Notes under the pieces: model-generated
What the model was told of the DNA's origin: nothing
Database searches by the model: none
The model's input: only the letters and a program-made list of their open reading frames with translations
NCBI GenBank assembly: GCA_032690845.1
Contig: CM064426.1
Span: 69,676,403 to 69,740,402 of the forward strand
DNA from: Eleusine coracana subsp. coracana
Taxonomy: Eukaryota > Streptophyta > Magnoliopsida > Poales > Poaceae
DNA length: 64,000 bases
Reading direction: 5' to 3'
Shown: positions 1-11,495 of the stretch, in pieces
Position numbering within the stretch: the stretch's first letter is position 1
Layout: each line of letters starts with the position of its first letter
Position numbers and translations under genes: made by a program

Positions 1-780
1 ATGTGACATGAAAACCTGCCATTCCCAGCACTGGCTGCCATGGCTGCAGGCTGCACCCTTCTCCTCTCTAAGAGTCTCCCTTCCCGTGTAAATAAATTAT
101 TGTGCGAGCTGAAATTTTGCTCACGTCATTGTGAGGCCCCACTTGACACCTGCACCATCAGAAAATGTAATGGCTTATTGAATTGATCACTAAATCAAGG
201 TCAACATTAGCACATACGCATTATATATTTTACTTCTACATGGTACAATCAGTGATGGTGCGTTTCTCAGATCAGCTAATTAAACACCATATACTGCACA
301 TTGAATATATTCTGATTGGATCAGTTAATAGGTTAAGACATCTGATTAGTGTCAGATTAGTGCTAGATTAGTGCTAGATTACTCCAGTTAATGCATTGAA
401 AACCATTTTATATACATGCGTTGAAGAAAAAATACTGATGATGCATAAATAGTAGAGCATGAAATGGCCATCATAAAAACAACTACCTATGCTAAAGTTC
501 CAATCACTGGTACCCAAAAATGACATTATTAAAGGATTTGTTATGAAAAATTGAAGAAAAAAATATAAAAGCAAGAGATAGATATAGGATCAACCTTGAT
601 GTCAATATCTATATTGAAACACTGTCCTATCCTCTGTAAATCTGAGAGTAACTAATACAAGCTTTTGTCAAAGGCCAAATTGTACTAATGACTCATGCAT
701 AATCAAATGGTTGTGCACTACAAATCGAATTGATTTCCAATCCCTAACACAGGTTAAACGCACAAAGCATTCAATCCCCA
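1..780. other. No recognisable gene
   Basis: AT-rich DNA without a convincing open reading frame, RNA gene or element end. Short open frames here have no recognisable motif and no splice context. It may be intron or 3' flank of the possible minus-strand exons that follow. Confidence 0.5.
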
Positions 781-837
781 CTCAATAACCTAATCCGAGT
801 AGATAAGCTGAAGAATCGAATGGACATGCATGTGTAC

Positions 838-1373
838 CTTCGACTAGGGAGATGCTGGAACCGACGAATCCATTAAAATCCCACTCTGCTCTTGTAAATC
901 GTGATTGGAGCATTGCTGGTAACCTTGTAAATACAAATATACCATTAGATTTGATAGCACGCAGCAAAAATTGAAGGGATTCAAAGGCACACACATAGTT
1001 AGTGGATGACTGAAAGGCAGGTTTTCATGTTAAATCATAGAAATAGCAAAGCCATAGAGAATCGAAAAAAAAAGATGAAATCAATTGAACGGGATGAAGC
1101 TTCCTTCAATTAACTACCTTGACCATCATCTGCATCCATGGTTGTTGGTCCATCTCGTGGAGCCTTGGGTGGAACAGGAGCACGAAGGAGAAGCTGGAGG
1201 AGGAGCGAGAGCTGCGGTAGTTGGTGCTTGGGGAGGAGGAGGAGGTCGTCCTCATCGTGGCGTGGGTCACGGTTGTCCTTTGCGGTGACGACCTCATTGT
1301 GCCACAGATCTAAATGGGAGGAGAGGAAGAGGTAGCAAGAGCGACGCCAGACAGGGGTGGATGGAGAGGGCAA
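838..1373 (-). pseudogene. Possible minus-strand exon pair, unrecognised
   Basis: On the minus strand an open frame from about 1373 reaches a plausible donor (CAAG followed by GTAGTT) near 1114. A second stretch begins after a plausible acceptor (TTTACAAG) near 925 and ends at a plausible donor (GAAG followed by GTACAC) near 838. Joining the two in phase gives a Gln/Ser-rich continuation that meets a TAG codon before the second donor, so the model is either a short gene or a decayed one. The first part is Pro/Ser/Leu rich, with runs of Asp and Leu, and has no domain I recognise. The DNA upstream (1380-1680) is G+A rich and could be a 5' leader. Transcript evidence would be needed to accept it. 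Confidence 0.2.
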
Positions 1374-2519
1374 AGTAATGGGGAGGTAGAGGTGGCAAGG
1401 CGACGGCAGAGACGACGGGGAAGCGGAGGCGGAGGAGGCGGCTAGGCGACGACAAAGCGGAGGTGATGGGGAGGCTGAGGTGGGCGCTCGTTAGGGTTGG
1501 AGGGAGGGTCGGTGAGCACTTGTGCGGGAGGGGGTGGGTCCCACCTGTCGGCGTTAGTTTTTACAGGTCTACTTGATGGTCGTTTAATCGGTGGATCTAA
1601 ATCGAACGACTGAGAACTATGGAACCGAATAAGGTGATGGGTTACTGTAGCATAGGTGAGAGACCTCACCACAAATAATAGATTGGTATAGATATAGATA
1701 GAAGTGAATCACCTCCACTTCTACTAGCAGATGCTGTATTCATTGTAGTCTCTTCTTCCTCCTTCTTCGCCTCCAATTCTTGTGGGCTCATCATCGCTAT
1801 TGTCTGCAATCCAAGAACACTCGGACCAGGCTTCTTCCTTGCACAAACAAATACACGTAGCGATAACAGCAAGGCTAGCAATTTCCTTCTCTCCTTCACA
1901 ACGCAGCACACATCAGTAAAGCAGCAGACCAGGCTCTTCCCCACACAGTCAATTCAGCAGCCATGTCACCAATCTACCATAGCACCAGCAGCAAACACGG
2001 GAGCACTAGCAAGCAGCAGCCCCCACAAGCACTTGCAATCAACCAGCAAGCAACAACACCAAGTGTTTCCTCTGGCCGCACCCCTTTCCTCACCTTTTTC
2101 TTTACTCCAGCAGCTTCCAATCACCACTAATCACCACTTTTTCTTTACTCCAGCAGCTTCCAATCACCACTTACCGCAGCAAGCAGCAATGGCCCAGCAG
2201 CACCTGCCAAGCTTCACACCATCACGTGCGTGCACATCTGCCGCTGTGCCCGAGCCTGCTTGCGTGCATGCCGCGCGCCCGAGCCTAGTGCCGCTCTCAG
2301 CGCTCCTGCGGCTCGCGTGCTAGCGCCGACAGCCACGCTCGAGCACGCGCCCTGCCTGCACCGGCTCGGCGGACGACGCGCGCTCCGTGTCGGCACCGCG
2401 CACACCCGTACCGGCAGCCCGTCTCCTCAGCAAACTCCGGCACCACGGCAGTGGCGACAGGATCCAGCTCCTCCACGGCAGCGACGACGGGATCCAGCTT
2501 CTCCGGGCTCTCGATACCA
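1374..2519. other. GC-rich unclassified stretch with a 43-bp tandem duplication
   Basis: No domain is recognisable on either strand. A segment beginning TTTTTCTTTACTCCAGCAGC at 2095 is repeated directly at 2138, giving two units of 43 bp. The right end (2506-2519) is a primer-binding-site-like sequence for a minus-strand LTR element, so part of this stretch may be the interior of such an element. No gag or pol motif is visible to prove it. Confidence 0.4.
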
Positions 2520-2650
2520 TGTTGAGATTTGGGGGAAATTTGTTTTGGCTGGGTCAATCCCCACACCCACACACACTTCTCCTTTTATTCCAACTATATA
2601 CATAATAGTCTCTTACATTTTTTTTCTCTAATTACAATAATACACCAACA
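2506..2650 (-). mobile_element. Minus-strand Copia-type LTR with primer-binding site
   Basis: Read on the minus strand, 2650 to 2520 begins TGTTGGTGTA and ends CTCAACA, and is followed directly by TGGTATCGAGAGCC (2519-2506), close to the initiator-tRNA-Met primer-binding site used by Ty1/Copia elements. The unit is about 131 bp, short for an LTR but in the range of small Copia or TRIM elements. The second LTR is not visible to the left, so it is outside the window or lost. The upstream edge (2650) abuts the LINE at 2648, so the exact border between them is uncertain. Confidence 0.45.
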
Positions 2651-3634
2651 GTTATGGTATCAATGGATGGATAAGTATCGTCCATGGACGAAACTGGAAA
2701 TACCATACACAAATGAAAGTCGAATGCTTTTTCAAGCATGTGTCTCCTTCAAAATAGGAAATGGGAAAAACACACTTTTTTGGCATGACCGATGGCTGCA
2801 GGGAGCATCCCAAAGGAAATAGCGCCAACACTTTTCAAACTAGCAAGAAACAAAAAGTGCACCGTAGCCCAAGGCCTAACAAACAACTCCTGGATGCGGG
2901 CTGAGTAGGATGAGCACACCTGAAATGACGGAAGAATATATGCAGGTATGGAATGGTCTGCAAGAAGTATCACTAAGTGATGAGACCGACACCATTCAGT
3001 GGAAAGGCAACCCCCAAATGGAATACACAGCCAAAAAGGCTTATGAAATCCAATTCGTGGGTACATTCTCAAGGATGAATTGGATGCAGATTTGGAAGGC
3101 TAAAGTTGAGCAAAAATGCAAGTTCCACATGTGACTATTACTACAACACAAAATCTCAATGGCCGACAAACTGATTGAGAAAGGAATGGATGTGAACAAG
3201 ATCTGCAACCTATGCATGATCCATGATGAAACGACGGTGCACATGACACTAAACTGCCCTTTCACCAAGGAGGTGTGGAGGACGGTATACTCAGCTCAGG
3301 GAACCCCGATGTCCATGGAGAAATGGTGGGAGCGTGTCAGAAGAACAAGCCAAGGAAATCTCAGTACTGAACAACTCAGACTGATCATCTATACGTGCTG
3401 GAATATATGGAAAGAGAGAAACAGAAGACGTTTTCAGAAGCAAGCAATTTCGCCAACAGAGGTTGTGGCCTTAATCCTCCAGGATATTGAAATGTATCAC
3501 CAAGCAATGGTTGAAGACATTAGTGAGGAATAGCCTCAACAACAATCTTCGTAGGATCAATTGTAAATAAAACCACTTCAAACTCTTACTAAAATGAAAA
3601 GGCAGAACAACTGCCACAGTTATGCTAAAAAAAA
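2648..3634 (+). mobile_element. 5'-truncated LINE, end of ORF2 (zf-RVT region)
   Basis: The conceptual translation matches the end of plant L1-type ORF2. It has an R-P-W motif followed by a GNGKNTLFWHDRWL block near 2757-2803, then a WKA...CKF block near 3094-3126, and a zinc-binding reverse-transcriptase tail with CNLC (3205-3216) followed by H and C residues (3240-3258), ending at the stop near 3531. The frame is broken: a frameshift sits near 2810, with stops near 2909 and 3132. A 3' UTR and short A tract (3627-3634) end the copy. It lacks endonuclease and polymerase domains, so it is a dead 5'-truncated insertion. Confidence 0.8.
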
Positions 3635-3871
3635 CCTGGTCTGGAGCCCACAACGATCAACGCGTCTGAATGTACACAATTTCCTAGAGCTTCACCCACC
3701 ATTGACTGTTGCGTGCTTTTGTGGAGTCTCTTGTTTTTCTGAACTTATTATGCTTCACACATTAATTAGGCCTGCCCCTCTGCCACTGTCATCTGTGTAG
3801 CTCCACTTTGGTGGTATCTACAGGATTGCAACTACAAAATGATGAGGGTGCGGCTCTTTGCTTGGCATGCC
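3635..3871. other. Flank between LINE and Copia-1
   Basis: No gene is evident. On the minus strand this DNA is the continuation, across Copia-1, of the sequence at 36552-36784. Position 3867-3871 (ATGCC) is the left target-site duplication of Copia-1. Confidence 0.5.
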
Positions 3872-4163
3872 TGTTAGATTGATCTCCACCAATGGGCCTA
3901 ACGGCTCATTGGGCCCTCGAACCACGCCCTGATCGGGGGCGTCCAGCCCAATGAGGGCTGGTGGGCCCCTATCATGCAACGCCTATAAAAGGGAGGTGGG
4001 GACCACGAGGCATAGACCACGAGGTTCATCACCGCTACAGTAATCCCCACCTCCAGACCCTAGCCGATCTAGAGGGTGGCACTGAAGCAATGGGAAGCAC
4101 CACCAGACGACATCGTCATCCGTCCCAGCACCATAAACGGCAACGACAAAGGATCCTAGTACG

Positions 4164-4219
<56 letters not shown>

Positions 4220-4320
4220 ACCTCTCTCTCTGCTTGGCAAATCTAGAAGAGCCAAAGATCACTCACAGAAACACTCTAGAAGCCACTCGATCTACCCCTA
4301 GTGATCCCCAGAATCTAACA
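3872..4320 (+). repeat. Copia-1 5' LTR
   Basis: 449 bp, from TGTTAGATTG to GAATCTAACA. It contains a TATA box (3984-3990) in CCTATAAAAGGG context and a long CT microsatellite (about 4166-4216). Compared with the 3' LTR it has a much longer CT run and an extra 28-30 bp before it (CACCAGACGACATCG...). The end is followed directly by the primer-binding site. Confidence 0.9.
3984..3990 (+). promoter_or_regulatory. TATA box of Copia-1 5' LTR
   Basis: TATAAAA in a GC-rich setting about 110 bp inside the LTR. The same box is kept in the 3' LTR at 36261-36267. This is the expected place for the element's U3 promoter; activity is inferred. Confidence 0.6.
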
Positions 4321-4321
4321 A

Positions 4322-4335
4322 TGGTATCAAGAGCC
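4322..4335 (+). other. Copia-1 primer-binding site
   Basis: TGGTATCAAGAGCC one base after the 5' LTR. It resembles the Ty1/Copia primer-binding site complementary to the initiator methionine tRNA, with one extra A compared with the common form. Confidence 0.8.
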
Positions 4336-4637
4336 AGGCTAGTGTGTAGATCTGAGTAGGGACAGAGAGGATTCACTGGAATCCAAAGAAAATGAAAGTG
4401 TATTCGATCTCGAATCAAAAAAGAAAAAGGACGAAATCCCTAACCCAAAGATCTGCCCTTGGCCGGCTGAACCGCGCCATGGAGCACCACAGAGAAGCTC
4501 CTCGACGGAGCCGCGTGCGAATAGGTTGCACGTGGCGCTGGCGAGGAGGCCCGCAAGGGTGCAGACGTCGGAGGGCCATGGAACATTGGGCTCTCGCGAA
4601 AGAAAAGGGATAGGGAAAAGAAGACTAGAATAAGAAC

Positions 4638-5055
4638 TGTGGGACATATGTACCTGGCACACTTAACCACTCGGCTAATTGGCCGAGTGGGCCGGGGGCT
4701 TGGGTATAGTGTATTCGGCCCAGAAGATATTTACTGAGATACTTGTTTGAGTAAGCGGCAAGTTAGGTTAGCAGATATGTTGGATAGATAGAATCTGTTG
4801 TAACCGACTAAAAGATTACCATGTAAATCCCTACCCTTCGGATATATAAGGAGGGTAGGGGGTCTTCAGAAAAAGGCAGACTCGTATTGGAACCCTAATT
4901 CCAGTGCGAACCCTAGCAATACAAAAACACCAAACAAGACGTAGGATTATTATCTTTTGGGAGGCCCGAACCTGTATAAACCTTGTGTCCTGTGTCCATC
5001 GATCTTTCATACTCATACGCATACCTAGATTTACTATCGAGAATATCTCTTGACA
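4638..5055 (+). repeat. Tat element 5' LTR
   Basis: 418 bp, TG...CA. A TATATAA box lies at 4843-4849, before AGGAGGGTAG. The LTR is followed by GT and then a primer-binding site (TGGCGCGCCAGG, 5058-5069), the form commonly seen next to grass Gypsy LTRs. Confidence 0.92.
4843..4849 (+). promoter_or_regulatory. TATA box of Tat 5' LTR
   Basis: TATATAA about 205 bp into the LTR, also present in the 3' LTR near 19614-19620. Presumed U3 promoter element. Confidence 0.55.
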
Positions 5056-5056
5056 G

Positions 5057-5683
5057 TTGGCGCGCCAGGAAGGGGAAGCATTGAGTGTAGCTTCATCGAA
5101 ATCGATGGCTTTCGTCGATATCAAGTTTCACCCGGGAGACAAGATCTGCTTTGGCACCGTCAGCCTCATCGTCGATCAGCACGGGAACCTTGTCAAGCAA
5201 GAACGCGTGGCCCACTCGGTCGTTGCCACGGCCGATCAGAGCGATCCGGCCGGCCGATTCCCGCTTGGCCTCGACAACACGGCGACAGCTTTCCAGACGG
5301 AAACTCTCTCGGGCGGCAACTCAATGTTGCCCGCAATGCCCCAATTGACAACCTTGGTCGACTCGGGTTATACTATGGTTAATCTCCCGGTTCATCACAT
5401 GGATCAGTCGGATGAAGATCCCAAATTTTTCAACGAATTAAGGTTCGTTGCAGCAATCGGCCTTGAAAGCGAGTCACTCCTAGACTTGATTGAAGGGCCG
5501 AGTGATTCAGAGAGTTGTTCCTTGGACTTCCACGAGGAATTTATGGTGGCACCTACTGCCCAGGGGCAAGCAGACGGCAAAACATCGGTGAATGCTGCTG
5601 CGCGCGGTACCGCGCCGTGCATAGACGGACATGAAACTGACCTTGAAGACGGTGATCCAGATGCCACCACTCCTCCGCTTTGA
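5057..5683 (+). CDS. Tat leader ORF before gag
   Basis: An open frame of about 208 codons begins right after the 5' LTR, at the primer-binding site. A more natural start is the ATG at 5105, in an MAFVDIKFHPGD context. The product is acidic and Ser/Asp rich, with no motif I can name. Its place between the primer-binding site and the gag core suggests it is the N-terminal part of gag or a leader protein, now separated from the gag core by stop codons. It overlaps no host gene. Confidence 0.5.
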   Translation: MARQEGEALSVASSKSMAFVDIKFHPGDKICFGTVSLIVDQHGNLVKQERVAHSVVATADQSDPAGRFPLGLDNTATAFQTETLSGGNSMLPAMPQLTTLVDSGYTMVNLPVHHMDQSDEDPKFFNELRFVAAIGLESESLLDLIEGPSDSESCSLDFHEEFMVAPTAQGQADGKTSVNAAARGTAPCIDGHETDLEDGDPDATTPPL

Positions 5684-5847
5684 TGACTGGATGCTCAGCA
5701 GAGACCCCGAGTCGTGCAAAACCTAGATATAGGAGACCTCACCTTAAAGCTTGATGGTGAAGACTCTTCAAGACCCCACAACACAACATCACGGTCGCGG
5801 CGACCCTCCTACAAACAATAGAGCCCCTGCTCCAAGTCTCCCCAGAG

Positions 5848-7029
5848 TTGACAACTCAGGTCAACCAATTAAAAGCGCACATCAGGGCCGCGGCTGTACT
5901 GGAGATGCATGCGGCACGATCAACACCGAGTAAATCAGTTTCTGGGGCTGCCAGTTTGGTACCTAGGGAGGATAGAAGAGACCGACAGCGCTCCAACTGG
6001 GAGGCAACCCCGCCTACTATCCCCAGGTGCAGGCCCATTGAAGAGTACCATGATCGGCATCCGAGCGCCGACCTGCGCAATGGCATACCACCACGTGATG
6101 CGTGGGTCCGACTGGACCACAGATACCAGGAGCACGACGACGCGGCCCGTCGAGAGTACGAAGATGAACGGCGCCGGTGCGGTTATGTTGACTATGAACG
6201 TGATAACAGGCGGCAACCACATAGAGACAATCATTACCATGATCGACGGGACGAGGGCCACCGCGATGATAGATCTCGCCGAGAAGCTGGCCGCGAACGA
6301 GAATGGACCCCGACCACCAACGACTATGACGAGGAGGCTGGCATCCGAGCCTTCACTCGGGAACTTCGAACCGTCAGCTGGCCGGTCGGCTTCAAGCCAG
6401 TCGGCATCGAGAAGTAAGATGGCAAGACGGATCCGTGCGACTGGCTTCATGTCTATTCGATAGCCATACGAGCTCTCGGTAGCGACAACTTTGTCATGGC
6501 CAACTACTTGCATGTTTGCTTAGCCCCAGTGGCAAGAACCTGGCTCACTAATCTGCCCGACAACTCTATCAGCTCCTGGGTAGATCTCTATCGGCATTTC
6601 GTGGCCAACTTTCAAGCCACCTTCGACAAGCCAGGGAATCACTGGGAACTCGGCCGGATCAAGCAGCGGGACCGGGAGCCACTTCGAGAGTACATCCAAC
6701 GCTTCTGCCGAGTGAAGAATACCATCCCTAACATCTCGGATGCTCAAGTTGTCGCCGCCTTCCAAGGAGGACTCCGTGACGACGACCTAATAAAGAAGAT
6801 TGGGAGGTTGGATGCTACCAGTGGACTATCAACCAAAGAACTGTTCACTATGGCCGACAAATATGCTACTGGCAATTCGGCTTTGTTCCAAGTTTGCCAG
6901 TACAAGGAGTCGACCCCAAGGAACCAGTCGGGTCCGCCTGATTACAACAAGGATGGTGATAGGAAGCGCAAGCAAGACCAAATGGTGGCAAACACCAAAC
7001 GCCCGACCAGGAGAAAACCAGTCACTTAG
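5848..7029 (+). pseudogene. Tat gag (Retrotrans_gag), broken
   Basis: Two frames together cover gag. The first (5848-6417) is very rich in Arg, Asp, Glu and His, as in the linker region of Tat gag. The second (6496-7029) holds the capsid-type core typical of plant gag: an A...W.TNLP block near 6526-6560, then W.DL...F...F, and an R-x6-L-x2-Y-x2-RF motif near 6673-6705. A basic tail (KRKQD and RPTRRK) near 6960-7015 would bind nucleic acid. A stop near 6415 and one at 7027-7029 divide the frame. Gag normally forms the virus-like particle in the cytoplasm. Confidence 0.75.
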
Positions 7030-7044
7030 GATGACTTCAACAAG

Positions 7045-7953
7045 ATGCTCGATGGCCCTTGCCTGCTACATGATGGAGCCCACAAAGCCAGGGAATACTT
7101 CAAGCTGATAAACTTCGCCCATCACGCCTTGAAGGTCTGCAAAGAACGTCCCTGGATCCCCAAGGGTGGCAGGAAGGACTCGGATAAGGATAACCAAGAC
7201 GAGGATAAGGAGGACTTCCAAGACCCCGAACGCGAGGTCAATTACATCTGTGGCCGATCTACGGCAGACTCAAAGCGCCAGCAAAAGATCCTCTATAGAG
7301 AGGTCCACTCGGTCTCACTAGCGGTACCTCAATATCTACGATGGTCAGAGGTTCCAATTACTTTTGATCGGTCCGACCATCTGGATCACATCCCCAGGCC
7401 CGGGAAATATCCCTTAGTGCTAACGCCGACTGTTAACCGAGTCCGGCTAAATCGGGTACTGGTAGATGGTGGTAGCAGTTTGGACATCCTCTTTGTGAAA
7501 ACCTTCAAGGAGCTTGGCATACCCTTGACCGACCTCAAGCCAAGTCGATCGTTGTTCCATGGTGTGATCCCGGGCATGCAAACAGTCCCTTTGGGACAAA
7601 TCACTCTGCCTGTGACTTTCGGCACTCGAGAGAACTACAGGACGGAGCGCATTACCTTCAAGGTCGCTGACCTCGACTCTACTTATCACGCCATTATAGG
7701 GCGTCCAGCCATCGCAAAATTCATGGCGGTACCTCATTATCCTTATATGATGATGAAGCTGCCAGGACCAAACGGAGTCATCTCACTCCACTCGAATGTG
7801 CGAACCTCATATGACTGCGACAACAGCGGTTGTGAGTTGACCGAGAAGATAGTAGCAGCATCAGAGCTGGCCGAGTTGAAGGAAGCGATCGCAACGGCGG
7901 AGGAGGCCATGCTTGACCCTGCTCCCAATAAGGCGCTGAAGACTACGGTATAG
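7045..7953 (+). pseudogene. Tat protease region
   Basis: The frame carries a retropepsin-like active-site block LVDGGSSLDILF at about 7459-7494, the form used by Tat elements instead of plain DTG/DSG. An IGRPAI flap-like block follows at about 7696-7713. The N-terminal part (7200-7260) is acidic, leading to the NYICG motif common upstream of protease in this lineage. Protease would cut the polyprotein; it is separated from reverse transcriptase by the stop at 7951-7953 and another near 8041. Confidence 0.75.
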
Positions 7954-8106
7954 GCGGACGCCATGGAGTCCAAGAAGATTAGCCTAGATGATAGTGATGT
8001 ATCCAAGACCACCAATATTATGGTCAATTTAGGTGACAAATAGGAAAGCGCGCTCATCCTTTTTCTTAGAAATAATAAAGATATATTTGCATGGAAACCT
8101 TCTGAC

Positions 8107-9806
8107 ATGCCAGGTGTTCCAAGGGAAAAGACTGAGCACAAACTTCACGTCCGCGAAAATGCCAGGCCGGTAAGGCAACGGCTTAGACGATTCTCGCAAC
8201 ACCGAAAAGATGCGATTAGGAAAGAAATCGGCCGACTGCTGGCAGCCGGTTTTATTAAAGAAGTTTTCCACCCCGACTGGTTGGCCAACCCAGTTCTGGT
8301 GTGGAAGAAGAATAAGGAGTGGCGGATGTGCGTGTATTACACCGGCCTTAACGAAGCCTGTCCAAAAGATCCGTTCACCCTCCCACGTATTGATCAAGTG
8401 GTCGATTCGACAGCTGGATGCGCTTTATTGTGCTTCTTAGATGCCTATTCAGGGTACCATCAGATTCCCTTAAACCAATCCGACCAGCTCAAAACCTCAT
8501 TCATCACGTCGTTCAGAGCCTTCTGTTACACAACAATGCCCTTTGGCATAAAAACGCTGGTGCCACCTACCAGTGGACTATGCAGCGATGTTTGGACAAC
8601 CAGATAGACAGAAATGTTAAGGCTTATGTAGATGACGTGGTAGTCAAGACTCGGCTCTCCACCGACTTGATATCCGACCTAGACAAAACATTCGGCAACC
8701 TTCGGAAATACAACATGAAGCTAAATCCGGAAAAATGCGTCTTTGGGGTCCCATCAGGAAAATTACTCGGTTCTCTGGTATCATACAGAGGGATTGAAGA
8801 TAATCTAGAAAGGTAAATGTCATATTATGAATGGGACCTCCATATTCGCAAAAAGACATTCAAAAGCTCACTGGTTGTATGGCGGTGCTCAGTCGGTTTG
8901 TATCATGACTCGGCGTTCGAGGGTTACCGTTTTTTCGATTACTCAAGAAGCAAGAATCATTCATCTGAAATGATGACGCACAGAAAACCTTGGACGATTT
9001 TAAGGCTTACATTAGTGGTCCTCTAGTCTTAACTCCCCCAGAGCCAAAGGAACCTTTGCAGCTGTACATTTCTGTAACCAAACACGTTGTCAGTACTGTG
9101 CTGGCGGTAGAATGGGCGGAAGATGGCAAGGCTCAAAAGGTGCAACGACCAGTTTATTTCATCAGTGAGGTCTTATCAGAATCCAAGGTATGATATTTCC
9201 AGCTTTAGAAATTAATTTATGCATTACTGATGACATCTAGGAAGTTGAAGCATTACTTTGAGGATCATCCAATTGAGGTCCACACGTTGTTCGGCCTTGG
9301 CGAATTGCTGCATAACAGAGAGGCCACTGGGAAAATTGCCAAATGGGCCGTTGAGCTCGGATCATATGATATCACCTTTAAGTCACGCGACTCGATCAGA
9401 GGTCAAGCTTTGTCGGACTTCGTCGTCGAGTGGACAAAATATGAGTTACCTCCCGACCCACAAGAATTATGCTATTGGAGAATGGCGTTTGACGGCTCCT
9501 TACAACTGGAAGGTGCCAGAGCAGGAGTCATATTGATATCTCCTGACGGAGCCAAGTTGCGGTATGTTCTTCAAATGCACTTTCGTGCCTCTAACAACAC
9601 TGCAGAGTATGAGGCGCTATTACATGGACTTCGAACAGCTATCTCACTCGGCGTCCAAAGGATAAGCGTCTCTGGTGACTCGGCGCTAGTTATAAATCAA
9701 GTAACGAAGGAGTGGTGTTGTTCCCATGAAAGCATGACAACCTACTGCACCGAAGTTCGGAAGCTCGAAGACAAGTTTGATGGCATCGAGTATAAACATG
9801 TCCTAC
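8107..9806 (+). pseudogene. Tat reverse transcriptase and double RNase H, broken
   Basis: The RT starts with the PVRQRLRRF block (8164-8190), then an FI.EV..P.WLANPV block, PRIDQ..D.TAG near 8383-8418, FLDAYSGYHQI (8437-8469) and the catalytic YVDD (8624-8635). A frameshift lies between 8545 and 8600, and stops occur near 8814 and 9192. The first RNase H follows (9060-9420). After SDFVVEW (9415-9435) comes a second RNase H with FDGS at about 9487 and an NNTAEYEAL block at 9594-9620. Two RNase H copies are a Tat hallmark. The last domain is cut at 9806 by the solo LTR and resumes at 13243. Confidence 0.85.
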
Positions 9807-10527
9807 TGTAACACCCTACTTTTGTAAATTCTAAAAATGCCAACTATTAGCATTTAGCAGTTTAATTAAATAACCTAGGACAGATTGTTTTTATAATAAA
9901 TTAAATTAATTGTTGCATTTGCATAGCATGACATGTTCATATAGATTTTTAATTGCATCATGCATTTAGTTTATTTATTAATTAATTACCAGGAATAATA
10001 GAATAGGAATTAGAAAGGAAAGGATTTAGAAAGAAAAGAATAAAGGGATTCTTTTCTCCTCTTGGGCTAGCTCTCCCCCCCCCCCCCCCGGCCCAACTCG
10101 CTTTCCGCCACCTCCTCCTTTCGGCCCAGTAGGCCAGGCCGCCTCCCCCTCCTTTCCCTTCTCTCCTTGCCCCGCGGCCCACCTCTCCCGGCCGGCCCAG
10201 CGCGCGCGCAGCCCACTCCCCTCCCGCTCTCTCTCTCTCTCGCTGGCACGTGGGCCTCGCCTGTCATCCCCCTCCCTCCGCCTCTCTCTCTCTCCCCGCC
10301 GCCGGAAACCAACGTCGGCCCCGTCGATCTCCCTCCCCGGCCTCTCCGACTCTCGAAACCGACCCGAGCACGTACGATCTCCTCCGCTTCCCCTCCTCCC
10401 CCCCCCCCCCTACTTTCTGGCCGTTCCAACCGTTTCCAAGCCGCGCGCATCAATGGCATGAGTGGCCATTGATGGCCGGAGGACCCCCCCCTCCCCCGCA
10501 CCGGCTCAACCCCTCCCTCTCTCCCCC

Positions 10528-10534
10528 TATAAAA
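10528..10534 (+). promoter_or_regulatory. TATA box in solo LTR
   Basis: TATAAAA within a C-rich CTCTCTCCCC...CCCCCTCC setting followed by a GC-rich leader. It indicates the plus strand as the likely transcription direction of the LTR, which would make the plus strand the element's sense strand. Confidence 0.5.
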
Positions 10535-11109
10535 CCCCCCTCCTGCACTGCCCTGCTCCGCCGCCTCTTCCCCGCTATTTTCCACCCGCTCGCGACCCCC
10601 CGGAGGCCTCCCCGCCGAGCACCGATCGCTGCCGCCACCAAGCTCCGCCGCCGACCGCCTCCCGGCCTCCCCCGCACCCGCGCGGCCCGTCGGTGAGAAC
10701 CGCCTCGCTCCCCTCTTCCTCCCCGCGCCCTCGCGGCGAGGATTAGGTGACCGGAGCACCATTCCGGTGAAGCTCCGGCGAGCCCCGCCGCCTGGACGGC
10801 CGCCGGCGACGACCTCCCCCGCCCCTTTTATTTCTGGCCATTAGATCTCGATCCAACGCGCCAGATTACATACCCCTTCGGGGAAGGGGTATGTAATCGG
10901 TCCACCATAGACTAGTGGACTACGGGTCCACAGAGCCGTGGACCTGGTCCACGGATTTTTAGTTTAAAAATTAATTCAGAAATTCCTGGATAATGTTACC
11001 AGTTTTGCATTTTAGCCTCTATACTTAGTTTAAATTAGATTTAAACCCCTATTTCTGTCCAGAACTGTAGAAATTTGTATTTAAGCCCAAATATTTTTAT
11101 AAAATTAAT

Positions 11110-11495
11110 TTTTAGCCCTAAAAATTTATAGAAACACCCCTATACATTATTAGAACTATTATTTCGGTCTTGTAATTTTACAAAAACACCCCTGGACTGA
11201 TTTTAATTATGTTTTAGTCCCTAGAATTATTTTAAATTATACTTTAATCCTCATTAATTGTATAAATATTATTTTAGCCCTAAACAATTATAGAAACACC
11301 CCTATACATTATTAGAACTATTATTTTGACCTTGTAATTTTACAAAAAACACCCCAGGACTGATTTTAATTATGTTCTAGTCCCTAGAATTAATTTAAAT
11401 TATACTTTAATCATTATTAACTGTATAAATATTATTTAAGCCCTAAAAAATTTACGGAAACATCCTTGTACTTAATTTTAATTATAATTTAGCCC
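11110..11495. repeat. 162-bp tandem repeat in solo LTR
   Basis: The motif GAAACACCCCTATACATTAT occurs at 11131 and again at 11293, a spacing of 162 bp, with matching sequence through both units. A weaker partial third unit starts near 11425. The block is AT-rich and non-coding. Confidence 0.8.

Noticed and set aside
10067..10762. 231-codon minus-strand frame in the solo LTR
   Set aside because: Gly/Arg/Glu-rich product from strongly C-rich DNA, no motif; a compositional shadow of the LTR leader.
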